64,000 bases of DNA, from contig CAJTDK010000001.1 of assembly GCA_910575105.1 (NCBI GenBank), forward strand, positions 62,001 to 126,000, given 5' to 3'. Both the position numbers and the translations under genes were made by a program. Every line of letters starts with the position of its first letter. Within the stretch, counting starts at the first letter, position 1. Positions 18,302 to 27,463 of this stretch are shown piece by piece. Under the pieces are notes generated by a model. The model saw only the letters and a list, made by a program, of their open reading frames with translations, ran no database searches and was not told the DNA's origin. Source of the stretch: Lachnospiraceae bacterium (GTDB lineage Bacteria > Bacillota > Clostridia > Lachnospirales > Lachnospiraceae).

Positions 18302-19504
18302 TTAATCTTTTCTCCTTAACCCCCGTATTACAATATCCTCGCCGTACTTTTCCTGAACCTTTTTCAGCGCGTCATTAATTTTCTTTTTCTTCGCCCGCTT
18401 TACCGCATCAGCCTGAAATCCGGCGTCAAACAGGCTCATCTGCTCCGGCTCACTTTCGTCTGCCAGCTTCGATGTCCGGATGCCAAGAAGCCGGATCGGC
18501 CGGCCGTCCCATAGCTCCTCGAACAGCTTCAATGCCTCCCTGTAGATATCCTCCCCGCAGATCACCGGCTTTTGCAGCTGCTTCTGGTGGGATACGCTCT
18601 CAAAATTATAATATTTGATCTCCACACTGAGCATCCCCGCCTTCTGCCCTGCCTTTCTCAGCCTTCCCGATACACTTTCTGCCAGGCTCCTTAACACCGG
18701 CTCCGCTTCCTCTTCTGTCTCCAGATCTTCTGGAAGCGTAGTAGAATTACCGATTCCCTTGGCTTCCGCAGGCTCCGGCTCCACATGGTCGTTGCCGATT
18801 CCGTTGGCAAATTCCCAGAGCAGCCTGCCGTGGCTCTTAAGATGCATCGTAAGAATATGCGGGTCTGTCCGGGCCAGATCCCCGATAGTACAGATCTCCA
18901 GCTTTTTTAAATATTCTACACTGGAACGTCCCGCCATATAAAGCTCCCCGATGGGAAGCGGCCACATCTTCACCTGGATCTCCTCCGGGTACAAGGTATG
19001 TATCTTATCCGGCTTCTCAAAATCCGATGCCATCTTCGCCAGCAGCTTATTGCTGGAAATACCCACATTTACCGTGAAGCCGAACAGCTCCCGCACCCGG
19101 TTCTTGATCTCCATTGCTCCCTCGGCAGGGGAATAATAATTCTTCGCCGCCTCCGTAAAATCCATATAACATTCGTCCACACTGACCTGCTCGATCCGCT
19201 CAGTGTAGGTGCAGAGGAAATCCATCAGCCGCCTGCTGTACTGCTTATACAGCTTGTGATCCGGCGGCTCCATCGTAAGGTCCGGACACTTGGCAAAGGC
19301 ATTCACCACAGGTTCCCCCGTGCGAATGCCGTATTTTTTCGCCGGTATCGACTTAGCAAGCACTACCCCGTGGCGGGATTTCTTGTCTCCGCCGATTATG
19401 GAGGGTATGCTGCGCAGATCGACCGCCGCGCCATTTTTCAATTGTTCTGCCGCCGTCCAGCTCAGATAAGCTGAATTCACATCGATATGGAAAATTACCG
19501 GCAT
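18302..19504 (-). CDS. dinB: DNA polymerase IV (Y-family, DinB)
   Basis: Error-prone translesion polymerase. 400 residues. Palm motifs FHIDVNSAYLSW (first catalytic Asp, residue 8) and VSVDECYMDFTEA (SVDE) are intact; NVGISSNKLLAKMASDFEKPDKI is the typical fingers/palm block; the little-finger domain lies about residues 240-350. An MSLFD segment near the C-terminus (EPEQMSLFD) resembles a beta-clamp-binding motif. It lies 21 nt after clpB and may be read through from it. It has no LexA site that I can recognise. Confidence 0.94.
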   Translation of the reverse strand: MPVIFHIDVNSAYLSWTAAEQLKNGAAVDLRSIPSIIGGDKKSRHGVVLAKSIPAKKYGIRTGEPVVNAFAKCPDLTMEPPDHKLYKQYSRRLMDFLCTYTERIEQVSVDECYMDFTEAAKNYYSPAEGAMEIKNRVRELFGFTVNVGISSNKLLAKMASDFEKPDKIHTLYPEEIQVKMWPLPIGELYMAGRSSVEYLKKLEICTIGDLARTDPHILTMHLKSHGRLLWEFANGIGNDHVEPEPAEAKGIGNSTTLPEDLETEEEAEPVLRSLAESVSGRLRKAGQKAGMLSVEIKYYNFESVSHQKQLQKPVICGEDIYREALKLFEELWDGRPIRLLGIRTSKLADESEPEQMSLFDAGFQADAVKRAKKKKINDALKKVQEKYGEDIVIRGLRRKD

Positions 19505-19525
19505 CTTCCCTGTCCTCCGCTGATC

Positions 19526-22111
19526 CTATCGTTTTGCCCGCGCTAAGAGCTTTCCGTCCGCCATATCGATAAGGATCGTATCCTCCGCATGCACTTCACC
19601 CTCAAGCATCAGCTTCGCCGCCAGTGTCTCTACATGCTTCTGCAGGTAACGCTTTAAGGGCCGCGCCCCATAGGCCGGGTCGTAACCGCCTTCTACGATA
19701 TCGTTTTTTGCGCTCTCCGTCAGGGCGATCTGAATCTCCCTGTCCGCCAGACGTTTGTTGACATCCCTTACCAACAGATCAATGATGTCATAAATATCCG
19801 CTTTCGTCAACGGTTTGAAGAGAATTGTCTCATCCAGGCGGTTTAAGAATTCCGGCCGGAAATGATTCCTTAAATCTGCCATGACCGCATCCGATGCCGT
19901 CTTACTGATATTCCCTTCCCCGTCAATGCCCTCCAGCAGGTATGCCGAGCCGATGTTCGAAGTCATGATCAGGATCGTGTTCTTGAAATCTACCGTCCTT
20001 CCCTGGGAGTCCGTGATCCGCCCGTCGTCAAGCACCTGTAAAAGCACGTTGAACACATCCGGGTGCGCTTTCTCCACCTCGTCAAAAAGAACGACGGAAT
20101 AAGGCTTTCTGCGAACCGCCTCAGTAAGCTGACCTCCCTCGTCATACCCCACATATCCCGGAGGCGCCCCAATCAGGCGGGAGACGGAATATTTCTCCAT
20201 ATATTCACTCATATCTATGCGGACCATATTGCTCTCATCGTCAAAAAGCTGGCTGGCAAGCGCCTTGGCAAGCTCCGTCTTTCCGACGCCTGTAGGGCCG
20301 AGGAACAAAAAAGACCCGATCGGCTTCGTCGGATCCTTGATCCCTGCCTTGGAACGGATAATCGCCTCTGTTACTAGCTGTACTCCCTCATCCTGCCCGA
20401 TAACCCGCTTGTGGAGCTCATCCGCCAGATGAAGAGTCTTGCTGCGCTCGCTTTCGTTCAGCTTCGCCACCGGGATCCCTGTCCAGCGGGAAACGATCCT
20501 TTCGATCTCCTCATCTGTCACGCTCTCATGCACAAGAGACAGCTCCTCGTCCTTAACCTTCGCTTCTTCCTCCTCCAGCTGCTTCTGTAAGGCCGGGAGC
20601 CTGCCGTACTGAAGCTCCGCCGCCTTATTTAAGTCGTATTCCTGCTTGGCCCGCTCGATGTCCTTCCCGATCTGCCCGATCTCCTCGCGGAGCTTCTGCA
20701 CCCGCTCTACACCGGTCTTCTCATTATCCCACTGGGCCTTCTTTCCCGCGAACTCTTCCCTGTGCCCGGCAAGCTCCTGCTGCAGATGCTCAAGGCGCTC
20801 TTTACTCAGTCGGTCGTCCTCCTTCTTAAGCGCCGCCTCTTCGATCTCCATCTGCATGATCTTTCTCTGCAGCTCGTCAAGCTCTGTCGGCATGGAATCA
20901 AGCTCCGTCTTAATCAGGGCGCACGCCTCGTCCACAAGATCGATGGCCTTATCCGGCAGGAACCGGTCGGAAATGTAGCGGTCAGAAAGAGCCGCCGCCG
21001 CCACCAGCGCGCCATCCGTTATCTTAACGCCGTGGAACACCTCGTACCGCTCCTTCAGCCCGCGCAGGATCGAGATGGCGTCCTCCACCGTCGGCTCGTC
21101 AACCAGAACCGGCTGGAACCGCCGTTCAAGGGCTGCGTCCTTCTCGATATACTGACGGTACTCATCAAGAGTCGTGGCGCCGATACAGTGCAGCTCCCCT
21201 CTGGCCAGCATAGGCTTTAACATATTACCCGCATCCATGGCGCCGTCTGTCTTGCCTGCGCCCACGATGGTGTGCAGCTCGTCGATGAACAGGATGATCC
21301 TGCCGTCGCTTTTCTTCACTTCCTCCAGAACCGCTTTCAGCCGTTCCTCGAACTCGCCCCGGTACTTGGCTCCTGCCACCAGCGCGCCCATGTCAAGAGA
21401 AAATACTGTCTTCTCTTTTAACCCCTCCGGCACATCCCCTTTCACGATCCGCTGCGCCAGGCCCTCCGCTACCGCCGTCTTTCCTACGCCCGGTTCGCCG
21501 ATCAGCACCGGGTTGTTCTTCGTCTTCCGTGAGAGGATACGGATGACGTTGCGTATCTCCGCGTCACGCCCGATCACCGGATCCATCTTCTGCTCTCTTG
21601 CCCGCTCCACCAGGTCTGTGCCGTATTTATTCAATGTGTCGTACGTATCCTCCGGATTGTCGCTGGTCACCCGCTGGTTCCCCCTGACTGTGGATAGAGC
21701 CTGCAAAAATCCCTCGCGGCTTATCCCCAGCTCCCGGAAAATGTTCTTCATCTCTTTGTTGGCATGCTTTAAAACCGACAGGAAGAGATGCTCTACAGAC
21801 ACGTACTCATCCCCCATCTGCTTTGCCTCATCCTCTGCGTATACAAGGGCATTATTCAGATACTGCCCTACGTGCTGCTGGCCGCCCTGCACCTTCACAA
21901 GCTTTCTCAGCGCCTTCTCAACGCGGTTGATAACCGCATTGCCGTCAAGTCCCATCTTCTGCACCAGCTTAAAGATCAGGCTGTCATCCTGCGTAAGCAG
22001 CGCATACAAAAGATGCTCCTGCTCAATCTCCTGATTGCCGTAATCCATGGCGATCCGTTCACACTGCTGAACCGCCTGTATTGATTTCTGCGTAAATTTA
22101 TTAATATTCAT
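19526..22111 (-). CDS. clpB: ATP-dependent disaggregase ClpB
   Basis: Hexameric AAA+ chaperone that rescues aggregated proteins with DnaK. 861 residues. Order: double Clp-N repeat (residues 1-145), AAA1 with [13 protein letters not shown] near 200, coiled-coil M domain about 400-530 (rich in E, K, Q), AAA2 with [14 protein letters not shown] near 605, [13 protein letters not shown] as Walker B, and the D2 C-terminal domain. The M domain separates it from ClpC/ClpE. A CIRCE-like operator over the promoter suggests HrcA heat-shock control. Confidence 0.97.
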   Translation of the reverse strand: MNINKFTQKSIQAVQQCERIAMDYGNQEIEQEHLLYALLTQDDSLIFKLVQKMGLDGNAVINRVEKALRKLVKVQGGQQHVGQYLNNALVYAEDEAKQMGDEYVSVEHLFLSVLKHANKEMKNIFRELGISREGFLQALSTVRGNQRVTSDNPEDTYDTLNKYGTDLVERAREQKMDPVIGRDAEIRNVIRILSRKTKNNPVLIGEPGVGKTAVAEGLAQRIVKGDVPEGLKEKTVFSLDMGALVAGAKYRGEFEERLKAVLEEVKKSDGRIILFIDELHTIVGAGKTDGAMDAGNMLKPMLARGELHCIGATTLDEYRQYIEKDAALERRFQPVLVDEPTVEDAISILRGLKERYEVFHGVKITDGALVAAAALSDRYISDRFLPDKAIDLVDEACALIKTELDSMPTELDELQRKIMQMEIEEAALKKEDDRLSKERLEHLQQELAGHREEFAGKKAQWDNEKTGVERVQKLREEIGQIGKDIERAKQEYDLNKAAELQYGRLPALQKQLEEEEAKVKDEELSLVHESVTDEEIERIVSRWTGIPVAKLNESERSKTLHLADELHKRVIGQDEGVQLVTEAIIRSKAGIKDPTKPIGSFLFLGPTGVGKTELAKALASQLFDDESNMVRIDMSEYMEKYSVSRLIGAPPGYVGYDEGGQLTEAVRRKPYSVVLFDEVEKAHPDVFNVLLQVLDDGRITDSQGRTVDFKNTILIMTSNIGSAYLLEGIDGEGNISKTASDAVMADLRNHFRPEFLNRLDETILFKPLTKADIYDIIDLLVRDVNKRLADREIQIALTESAKNDIVEGGYDPAYGARPLKRYLQKHVETLAAKLMLEGEVHAEDTILIDMADGKLLARAKR

Positions 22112-22168
22112 AACATTGCCTCCTTCTTGACATGCTATATGGTGTGTTTATTTTTTTGTTCTATATGA

Positions 22169-22211
22169 ACTATAACATGCATTATTAGCCAAGTCAAGTA
22201 TCGAGTGCTAA
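22169..22211 (-). promoter_or_regulatory. clpB promoter overlapped by a partly degenerate CIRCE element
   Basis: Minus strand: TTAGCACTC (22203-22211), exactly 9 nt, then CTTGGCTAA (22185-22193). The first arm is a perfect CIRCE half; the second keeps only five matching bases (GCTAA). The -35 TTGACT is at 22192-22197 within the element and the -10 TATAGT at 22169-22174, spacer 17. HrcA binding here would block RNA polymerase. Confidence 0.7.
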
Positions 22212-22311
22212 TTTTTATTTTTTGTTTACTGGATGAACAGTGACACCTCCGCCCAGCCAACAGCTATTTTCGGTATTAGCAATGCTTTTTCTAAGTAAAT
22301 AAGGAAAAGAA

Positions 22312-22341
22312 TTCACGCTGTCAAATCAGCTATTCACGCTG
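22312..22341 (+). promoter_or_regulatory. LytTR-type direct repeat
   Basis: TTCACGCTG occurs at 22312-22320 and 22333-22341, separated by exactly 12 nt (21-bp period), the spacing of LytTR regulator sites such as those of AgrA. A weak -10-like TATATA lies at 22373-22378, so the repeats would sit just upstream of a -35 position: autoregulation is likely. Confidence 0.65.
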
Positions 22342-22397
22342 CCGGCACTAGATATTTTTCTAATATTTTCGATATATAAAGTGAGATCCAAAAGGAG

Positions 22398-23111
22398 GTG
22401 AATGTAATAAGAATTGCAATCTGTGATGATGAAAAGAATATAAGGGCTTATCTTTGTACACTCGTCAGAAAGCAGGATCCGGGGAGCGACATTACGGAGT
22501 ATGCATCCGCCGGGGAATACCTTTCAGGCGAAATGGAACATGATCTGCTGTTCTTGGATATAGAGATGAAAGGCCCCGCTGCCGGCATGGACGGCATGAG
22601 CATGGCAAAACAGGTAAGAAGCATGAATCTGGCCCGGCAGCCAGCCATCATTTTTGTTACGGGCTATGAAAAATATGTCTATGACGCCTTCGATGTGGAT
22701 GCGTTCCACTATCTGCTTAAGCCCATCAATGAACAGAAATTTGCAGAGATTTTCCGCCGGGCGGCAGAACAGATTTTATCTGAGACAGAGCAGAAAAAGA
22801 AAACACTGGTCATCCAGTGCAAAAATGAAAGCAGAGCCATACCGTTAGACAATATCTATTATTTGGAAAGCCGGAACCATAAGGTAGTGCTGTACTTAAA
22901 AGAGGGAGAATTGGAATACTACGCAAAGATCGGAGATTTGGAAGAGAAACTGGCGGGACAGTTTTACCGGATACACCGGGGATACCTGGTCAACCTTGCC
23001 TATGTGGAGGGATATGACAAGACCGGGGTGACGCTGGCAAATGGGATCAGACTGCCTCTTTCAAAAAAGTATACTGACTTTGCGGCGGCATATCTGCAGT
23101 TTGTGCAATAG
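22398..23111 (+). CDS. LytTR-family response regulator (AgrA-like)
   Basis: A 237-residue two-component regulator. Receiver domain at residues 4-125 with the acidic pair in AICDDEKN, phosphoacceptor Asp54 in LLFLDIEMKG, Thr in FVTGYEKY and Lys in LLKPINEQ; LytTR DNA-binding domain about 135-235 (IYYLESRNHKVVLYL, FYRIHRGYLVNL). It is followed by a GHKL sensor kinase, so the pair is an Agr-like system. The start is unusual: the only canonical in-frame start is GTG at 22398, inside the AAAGGAGGTG ribosome site; ATA at 22407 has better spacing and gives the usual short N-terminus. Confidence 0.92.
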   Translation: MNVIRIAICDDEKNIRAYLCTLVRKQDPGSDITEYASAGEYLSGEMEHDLLFLDIEMKGPAAGMDGMSMAKQVRSMNLARQPAIIFVTGYEKYVYDAFDVDAFHYLLKPINEQKFAEIFRRAAEQILSETEQKKKTLVIQCKNESRAIPLDNIYYLESRNHKVVLYLKEGELEYYAKIGDLEEKLAGQFYRIHRGYLVNLAYVEGYDKTGVTLANGIRLPLSKKYTDFAAAYLQFVQ

Positions 23112-23122
23112 GAGGGGAAATT

Positions 23123-24577
23123 TTGAGTGAAACGGGTTTTGTGCTGTTCCAGCATATTACGGACGCAGCAGAGACGGTCTTATATGCGGCCTGCATGACA
23201 TTTCTTTTTTACCCATTTATGGCGGAGCAAAAGGAACGGCGGAAAAACGTATTGAAAAAGGCCGCCGCAGTATTTGGGGCTTATGTGCTGGTATATCTGA
23301 TCTGCAGTGCGTCTTCTGTTCCCGGCTGGCTGTGCATGATAATAGTGATTGTCCTGCTGGCCTCTTCCCATACTATATTAGGAGTGGAAAAGAATACTGC
23401 TGTTTTGCTTGGGGTGCTGTTTTTTGGGATTAAGGATATGTGCAGGTTAATAACGGAAAGCCTGCATTATATTTTCAATATTAAGTTCCTGCAGGGCTTA
23501 TCCGATGAAAGCACCATATACCGTAATGTTGCTGTTGGCTATTCCCTTTCAGCGGTACTCCGGCTAATTCTTTTATTTATCATGCTTTTGTTCATCAGCC
23601 GCAAGCTGCAAAAAGGACCCCTGGAATTACACGCCAAGGAACTGTGCTATTTATGCCTGATACCGGCTGCGGGAATTATGTTCGGGAATATTATTTTCCG
23701 GCAGTTTTTCACGGTAAAGGAAAATGTGCCTTTTCTGCTGTACGAGGAGTACCCGGTATTCATCGGATTAGTGCCTTTGACCAGCGTTTTATTCTATGTG
23801 GGAATCGTAGCCACGATAATGTCCTATCAGGAAATGGTAAGGCTGCAGGAGGAAAAGAAGAAGTATTACGTAGAGGAGCAGCAGCTTCTGGCAATACGGG
23901 AACGGATGGGAGAAGTCGAACAGTTTTATGACGGCATACGCAGGATGAAACACGAGATGAAAAATCACCTGACGAATATAAAGGGGCTGGCAGTAAGCGG
24001 CAGCTATGAGGAAATGGAACAGTATATCGCCAAAATGGATGAAAGCATGGATGTCTTTGAGCTTACGGTAAAGACGGGAAATGCCGTTACGGATGTGATC
24101 GTGAACGACAAACAAAAAGCAGCAGATAAGCAGGGAATATCATTCCGTTCAGACTTCCTGTATCCGGCATCAGACGGGTATGATGCGTATGATCTTGCGA
24201 TCATCATAAATAATCTCCTGCAGAATGCTTTAGAAGCCTGTGAAAGGATGGCAGGCGGGAAAAAGTATATTTCCCTTTCGGGCAGGCAGAAAAAGAGATT
24301 TTTTCTGATCTGTGTAAAAAATTCCTTTGAAGGGGAGGTAACATTCGATAAAAACAATAATCTTCCAGTTTCCACAAAGAGCGTCGGCCCTCCAGGGAAA
24401 TCTACCGCCATGCATGGCATAGGCTTATCCAATGTGAAACGTGAGACAGCAAAATATTTGGGAAATGTGGATATTAAAACCAGGAAAAATGAGTTCATTG
24501 TAACAGTATTGTTACAGGAAAGGAGCAGGAATGAGCAACACGATCAATGTAAACTACATGACAAGAGCGTACCGTAA
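23123..24577 (+). CDS. GHKL-domain sensor histidine kinase (AgrC-like)
   Basis: A 484-residue membrane sensor kinase paired with the upstream regulator. Residues 1-240 hold about six membrane helices (for example VYLICSASSVPGWLCMIIVIV and LLFIMLLFI); a coiled segment is followed by the histidine box RRMKHEMKNHLTNI near residue 280, the N box IIINNLLQNALEA near 370 and the G box GIGLSNVKRET near 435. The DXGXG-type ATP box is atypical, as in AgrC. TTG start at 23123 with AGGAGGGG upstream. The extracellular ligand is unknown; no AgrB or AgrD gene is nearby. Its last 47 nt overlap the next gene. Confidence 0.9.
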   Translation: MSETGFVLFQHITDAAETVLYAACMTFLFYPFMAEQKERRKNVLKKAAAVFGAYVLVYLICSASSVPGWLCMIIVIVLLASSHTILGVEKNTAVLLGVLFFGIKDMCRLITESLHYIFNIKFLQGLSDESTIYRNVAVGYSLSAVLRLILLFIMLLFISRKLQKGPLELHAKELCYLCLIPAAGIMFGNIIFRQFFTVKENVPFLLYEEYPVFIGLVPLTSVLFYVGIVATIMSYQEMVRLQEEKKKYYVEEQQLLAIRERMGEVEQFYDGIRRMKHEMKNHLTNIKGLAVSGSYEEMEQYIAKMDESMDVFELTVKTGNAVTDVIVNDKQKAADKQGISFRSDFLYPASDGYDAYDLAIIINNLLQNALEACERMAGGKKYISLSGRQKKRFFLICVKNSFEGEVTFDKNNNLPVSTKSVGPPGKSTAMHGIGLSNVKRETAKYLGNVDIKTRKNEFIVTVLLQERSRNEQHDQCKLHDKSVP

Positions 24578-25265
24578 TATTTTCAAGAATAACGAAGCAA
24601 AAGGCAGCATCCAGGCACAAGCCACAGCTTTTAGCGGCAAGGCGGCAGAAAAAAGCGTGGAAAGTCAGAATGTGCCAGAAACTGGGAATACGGGGGCTGT
24701 TTCAACAGGGGACATGACACTGGAAGAATACAAGCAGTACATCTATGACAAGATATCACAGATCCCCATGCATCCGACCCGCATGTCGGAGAGCATCTCC
24801 ATCACGATTTCAGAGGCAGGGTTTGAAGCCATGAAAAATGATCCGAAATATGAAGCATGGGTGCTGAATGACCTGCGGACAGGATGGGCGCAGCCGGACA
24901 GGTGTGCAGGCGCCTGCAAAGGAGCCTATTCAACAATTTACTATGGCGCGTCAAAAGAAGAGTGCCGTGCGCAGATGTGGAGTGCAGGATACCAGAATGG
25001 AAGCGGGAAAAGCCTGTTTAACAGCAAAGCAAAAGACAGCTTCTGGGAACGCAGGGCAGAGCAGAAAAAGCGGATAGGAGCGCAGATTAAGGAGCAGCAG
25101 GAGGAGAAACGGATACAGCAAAACGACGCATATAAGAGACTGATGGCGCAGTGGGAGAAAGAAGCTGTATATTCTGATTCTGTCCTGGCAAAACCGGGAA
25201 CTGTGTCAGCAGCGAATACCGCTTATAAATCAAATTCCCCAATGGCGGGCAACGATTCCATCTAA
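24531..25265 (+). CDS. Uncharacterised protein resembling DUF6033 family
   Basis: A 244-residue soluble-looking protein with no signal peptide. An N-terminal linker (residues 1-60, rich in A, S, T, N) leads to a core with MTLEEYKQYIYDKI, SISITISEAGFEAMKNDP and YEAWVLNDLRTGW, then a Cys/Gly-rich stretch and a charged helix (about 180-215, KKRIGAQIKEQQEEKRIQQ). The core pattern, an I-x-I-S strand followed by M-NDP-YE, is what I recall of DUF6033 proteins of clostridia; the name is tentative. The ATG at 24531 has AGGAGCAGG upstream and lies inside the 3' end of the sensor kinase gene, so it is translationally coupled to the two-component system. Function unknown. Confidence 0.75.
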   Translation: MSNTINVNYMTRAYRNIFKNNEAKGSIQAQATAFSGKAAEKSVESQNVPETGNTGAVSTGDMTLEEYKQYIYDKISQIPMHPTRMSESISITISEAGFEAMKNDPKYEAWVLNDLRTGWAQPDRCAGACKGAYSTIYYGASKEECRAQMWSAGYQNGSGKSLFNSKAKDSFWERRAEQKKRIGAQIKEQQEEKRIQQNDAYKRLMAQWEKEAVYSDSVLAKPGTVSAANTAYKSNSPMAGNDSI

Positions 25266-25294
25266 TATCAGGCTGTCCGGCATAAGAGGGCTTA

Positions 25295-25322
25295 GGCGGC
25301 TCCGAAGGACAGAGGAGCCGCC
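25295..25322. terminator. Strong hairpin, possible terminator without a good T-run
   Basis: GGCGGCTCC (25295-25303) pairs perfectly with GGAGCCGCC (25314-25322), loop 10 nt, 30 nt after the preceding stop. No run of T follows on either strand, so termination efficiency is doubtful. Confidence 0.5.
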
Positions 25323-25504
25323 GCTAATATAATCAAAATCAAGAAGGTTACTTACTTTCCCGCCCTCTTCTTTCCCTGTTGTCATGTATAACACCTCTTT
25401 CTTCCCTTGAAATCCTGTAAAATGATCTATCCACTTTCTTTTCACCTGTCTCTTGGGTATAATAGTATAACATAGTTAATCTCAACTTACGGAAAGGATG
25501 GATC

Positions 25505-26578
25505 ATGATGAAACGTATATTAAAAACCACTGGTATTATCCTTCTGATCATCGTTCTGGCTTTAGGAGCCCTGCTGGTTTTTCTCACCGTCACCGAATAC
25601 CGGCCAAAAGCGAAAGAATCCGCCGACACAGAAATCCGTCGGGAAAACCCGCTTAAAGCCGCCTCTGGATCCGGACAGCCTGTCCGCATACTGAGCTTTA
25701 ACACCGGCTACGCCGGACTGGACGATGGCGCCGACTTTTTTATGGACGGCGGGACGATGGTGAATCCGAAAGACCAGGAAACCGTAGAACAGAACTTATC
25801 CGCCATAGCAGCATTCCTGAAACAGGGGAATTATGATATCTGTCTTCTGCAGGAGGTTGACCGCAGCTCCAGCCGCACGGACCGCATCGACGAGTTAAGC
25901 TTTTACAGCGGACAGACCGGTCTTGGATTCTCTTACGCCCCAAATTACCGCTGCCGGTTTGTCCCCTATCCTCTACCGCCCATCGGCCGGACTGATTCCG
26001 GTATCGCAACCATGTCTAATCTTAAGCTGTCAAAAAAACCTGAACGGATCAGCCTCCCCTGCCCGTTTAAGTGGCCGGTGCGGCTGGCGAATCTCAAGCG
26101 CTGCCTTTTAGTCACCCGCTATCCCGTGGAAGGAACGGATAAGGAGCTAGTGGCCGTCAACCTTCATCTGGAAGCCTATGATGATGGCGAAGGGAAGAAA
26201 ACGCAGACCGATGCGCTAATGAAATTGCTGCTGGAGGAATATGCCAAGGGCAATTATGTCATCGCCGGAGGAGATTTTAACCAGACCTTCCCGGGAAGCC
26301 TTGACGCCTTCCCGATCAAGGATAAGAAGCTTTGGGCACCGGGCGTCGTGGGCGAGGATATGCTGCCGGAAGGGTGGAGCCTGGCATCCGACACTGCCGC
26401 CCCCTCCTGCCGGCTGCTAAACCGCCCTTACGACCCTTCGGCTTTGGATACGCAGCATTACGTGATCGACGGCTTCATCGTCTCGCCGAATATAAACATC
26501 GATACGGTAAAGACCATCGACCTGGAATTTGCAAACTCTGACCATAATCCTGTTGAACTGCAGATTACGCTTAAATAA
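25505..26578 (+). CDS. Membrane-anchored endonuclease/exonuclease/phosphatase (EEP) family protein
   Basis: A 357-residue protein with an N-terminal membrane anchor (residues 8-30, ILLIIVLALGALLVFL) and an extracellular EEP fold. Catalytic motifs: LSFNTGYAG near residue 62, LLQEVDRSS near 118 (metal Glu), VAVNLHLEAYD near 220, GGDFNQTF near 260 and SDHNPVEL near the end (catalytic His). EEP members cleave phosphodiesters in nucleic acids, sphingomyelin or phosphoinositides; the substrate here cannot be told from sequence. Single gene on the plus strand, convergent with yitT (5-nt gap). Confidence 0.88.
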   Translation: MMKRILKTTGIILLIIVLALGALLVFLTVTEYRPKAKESADTEIRRENPLKAASGSGQPVRILSFNTGYAGLDDGADFFMDGGTMVNPKDQETVEQNLSAIAAFLKQGNYDICLLQEVDRSSSRTDRIDELSFYSGQTGLGFSYAPNYRCRFVPYPLPPIGRTDSGIATMSNLKLSKKPERISLPCPFKWPVRLANLKRCLLVTRYPVEGTDKELVAVNLHLEAYDDGEGKKTQTDALMKLLLEEYAKGNYVIAGGDFNQTFPGSLDAFPIKDKKLWAPGVVGEDMLPEGWSLASDTAAPSCRLLNRPYDPSALDTQHYVIDGFIVSPNINIDTVKTIDLEFANSDHNPVELQITLK

Positions 26579-26583
26579 GTATT

Positions 26584-27450
26584 TTACCGGTATTCCTTGC
26601 TCATGGTAAATCCCTTTCCGCTTACCTCACTGACCCGGTTGACGACGATAAAGCTCTCCGGGTCGATCTCATGGATCAGCCGCTCCACCCTTGGAAGCTC
26701 CCGGTTCGAGACTACGCTCAACACTACCGTCGTCTCCTCCTTAAGATACCCGCCCCTCGCGGACAGCAGCGTCACGCCCCGGTCCATCCGCTTGAGGATA
26801 GCATCGCAGATCTCTGTTGCATGATTGCTCACCACACGGACCTCCGTCTTCGTCGTGCCCATCAGCAGCATCTTATCCAGAGTGACCGTATAGATGATGA
26901 CAAGCACGATACCGTAGAAGACCTTTTCCAGCGGCTGAAACAGCGCCTGCACCAAAAGGATCATAAAGTCGAAGAAATAAAGCCCCGCCGACACCGGGAT
27001 CTTGAAGAAATGATTCAGCACCAGAGGCGGAATATCCATACCTCCCGTCGATGCCCCCGCACGTATGACGATCCCAAGAGACAGGCCGATCCCCAGCCCC
27101 GAAAAAATCGTACAGATGAAAATATCCTGTGTCAGCACCACATCCCCCAGCATGAGATCCAGCAAATTTAACGCAGCCGGATAGGTAAAGGTGCTGACGA
27201 TCGTCGTCAGCGCAAACTGCTTCCCCAGCACTGCAAATCCCGCCGCCAGCATCACTACGTTGAAGACTAGGACGAATGTCGCCACCGGCACTCCCGCCGC
27301 ATAATTGACCGCAAGTCCTATCCCTGTAGTCCCGCCTGTCACAAGCCCCGCCGGGATCAGAAAGAGCTTCACCGCCAGCGCATACAGCACATTCCCCAAT
27401 ATCACGATAAACACGGAACACACCGCTTTGATCATATTTTGTTTCCCCAT
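26584..27450 (-). CDS. YitT family membrane protein, second copy
   Basis: A 288-residue YitT protein. Membrane helices in the first 200 residues include YALAVKLFLIPAGLVTGGTT and the signature ASTGGMDIPPLVL; the DUF2179 domain is about 205-288 (RGVTLLSARGGYLKEETTVVL). Start chosen at 27450, which has GGAGG seven bases upstream and is just after the radical SAM stop; the open frame continues to 27561 but would overlap that gene. Parallel to the copy at 15654-16520 but clearly diverged. The role of the family is not settled. Confidence 0.9.
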   Translation of the reverse strand: MGKQNMIKAVCSVFIVILGNVLYALAVKLFLIPAGLVTGGTTGIGLAVNYAAGVPVATFVLVFNVVMLAAGFAVLGKQFALTTIVSTFTYPAALNLLDLMLGDVVLTQDIFICTIFSGLGIGLSLGIVIRAGASTGGMDIPPLVLNHFFKIPVSAGLYFFDFMILLVQALFQPLEKVFYGIVLVIIYTVTLDKMLLMGTTKTEVRVVSNHATEICDAILKRMDRGVTLLSARGGYLKEETTVVLSVVSNRELPRVERLIHEIDPESFIVVNRVSEVSGKGFTMSKEYR

Positions 27451-27463
27451 TTTCAAACCTCCG

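Noticed and set aside
21174-22034. 286-aa plus-strand frame
   Set aside because: Lies wholly antisense to clpB; serine/arginine-rich composition and no ribosome site.
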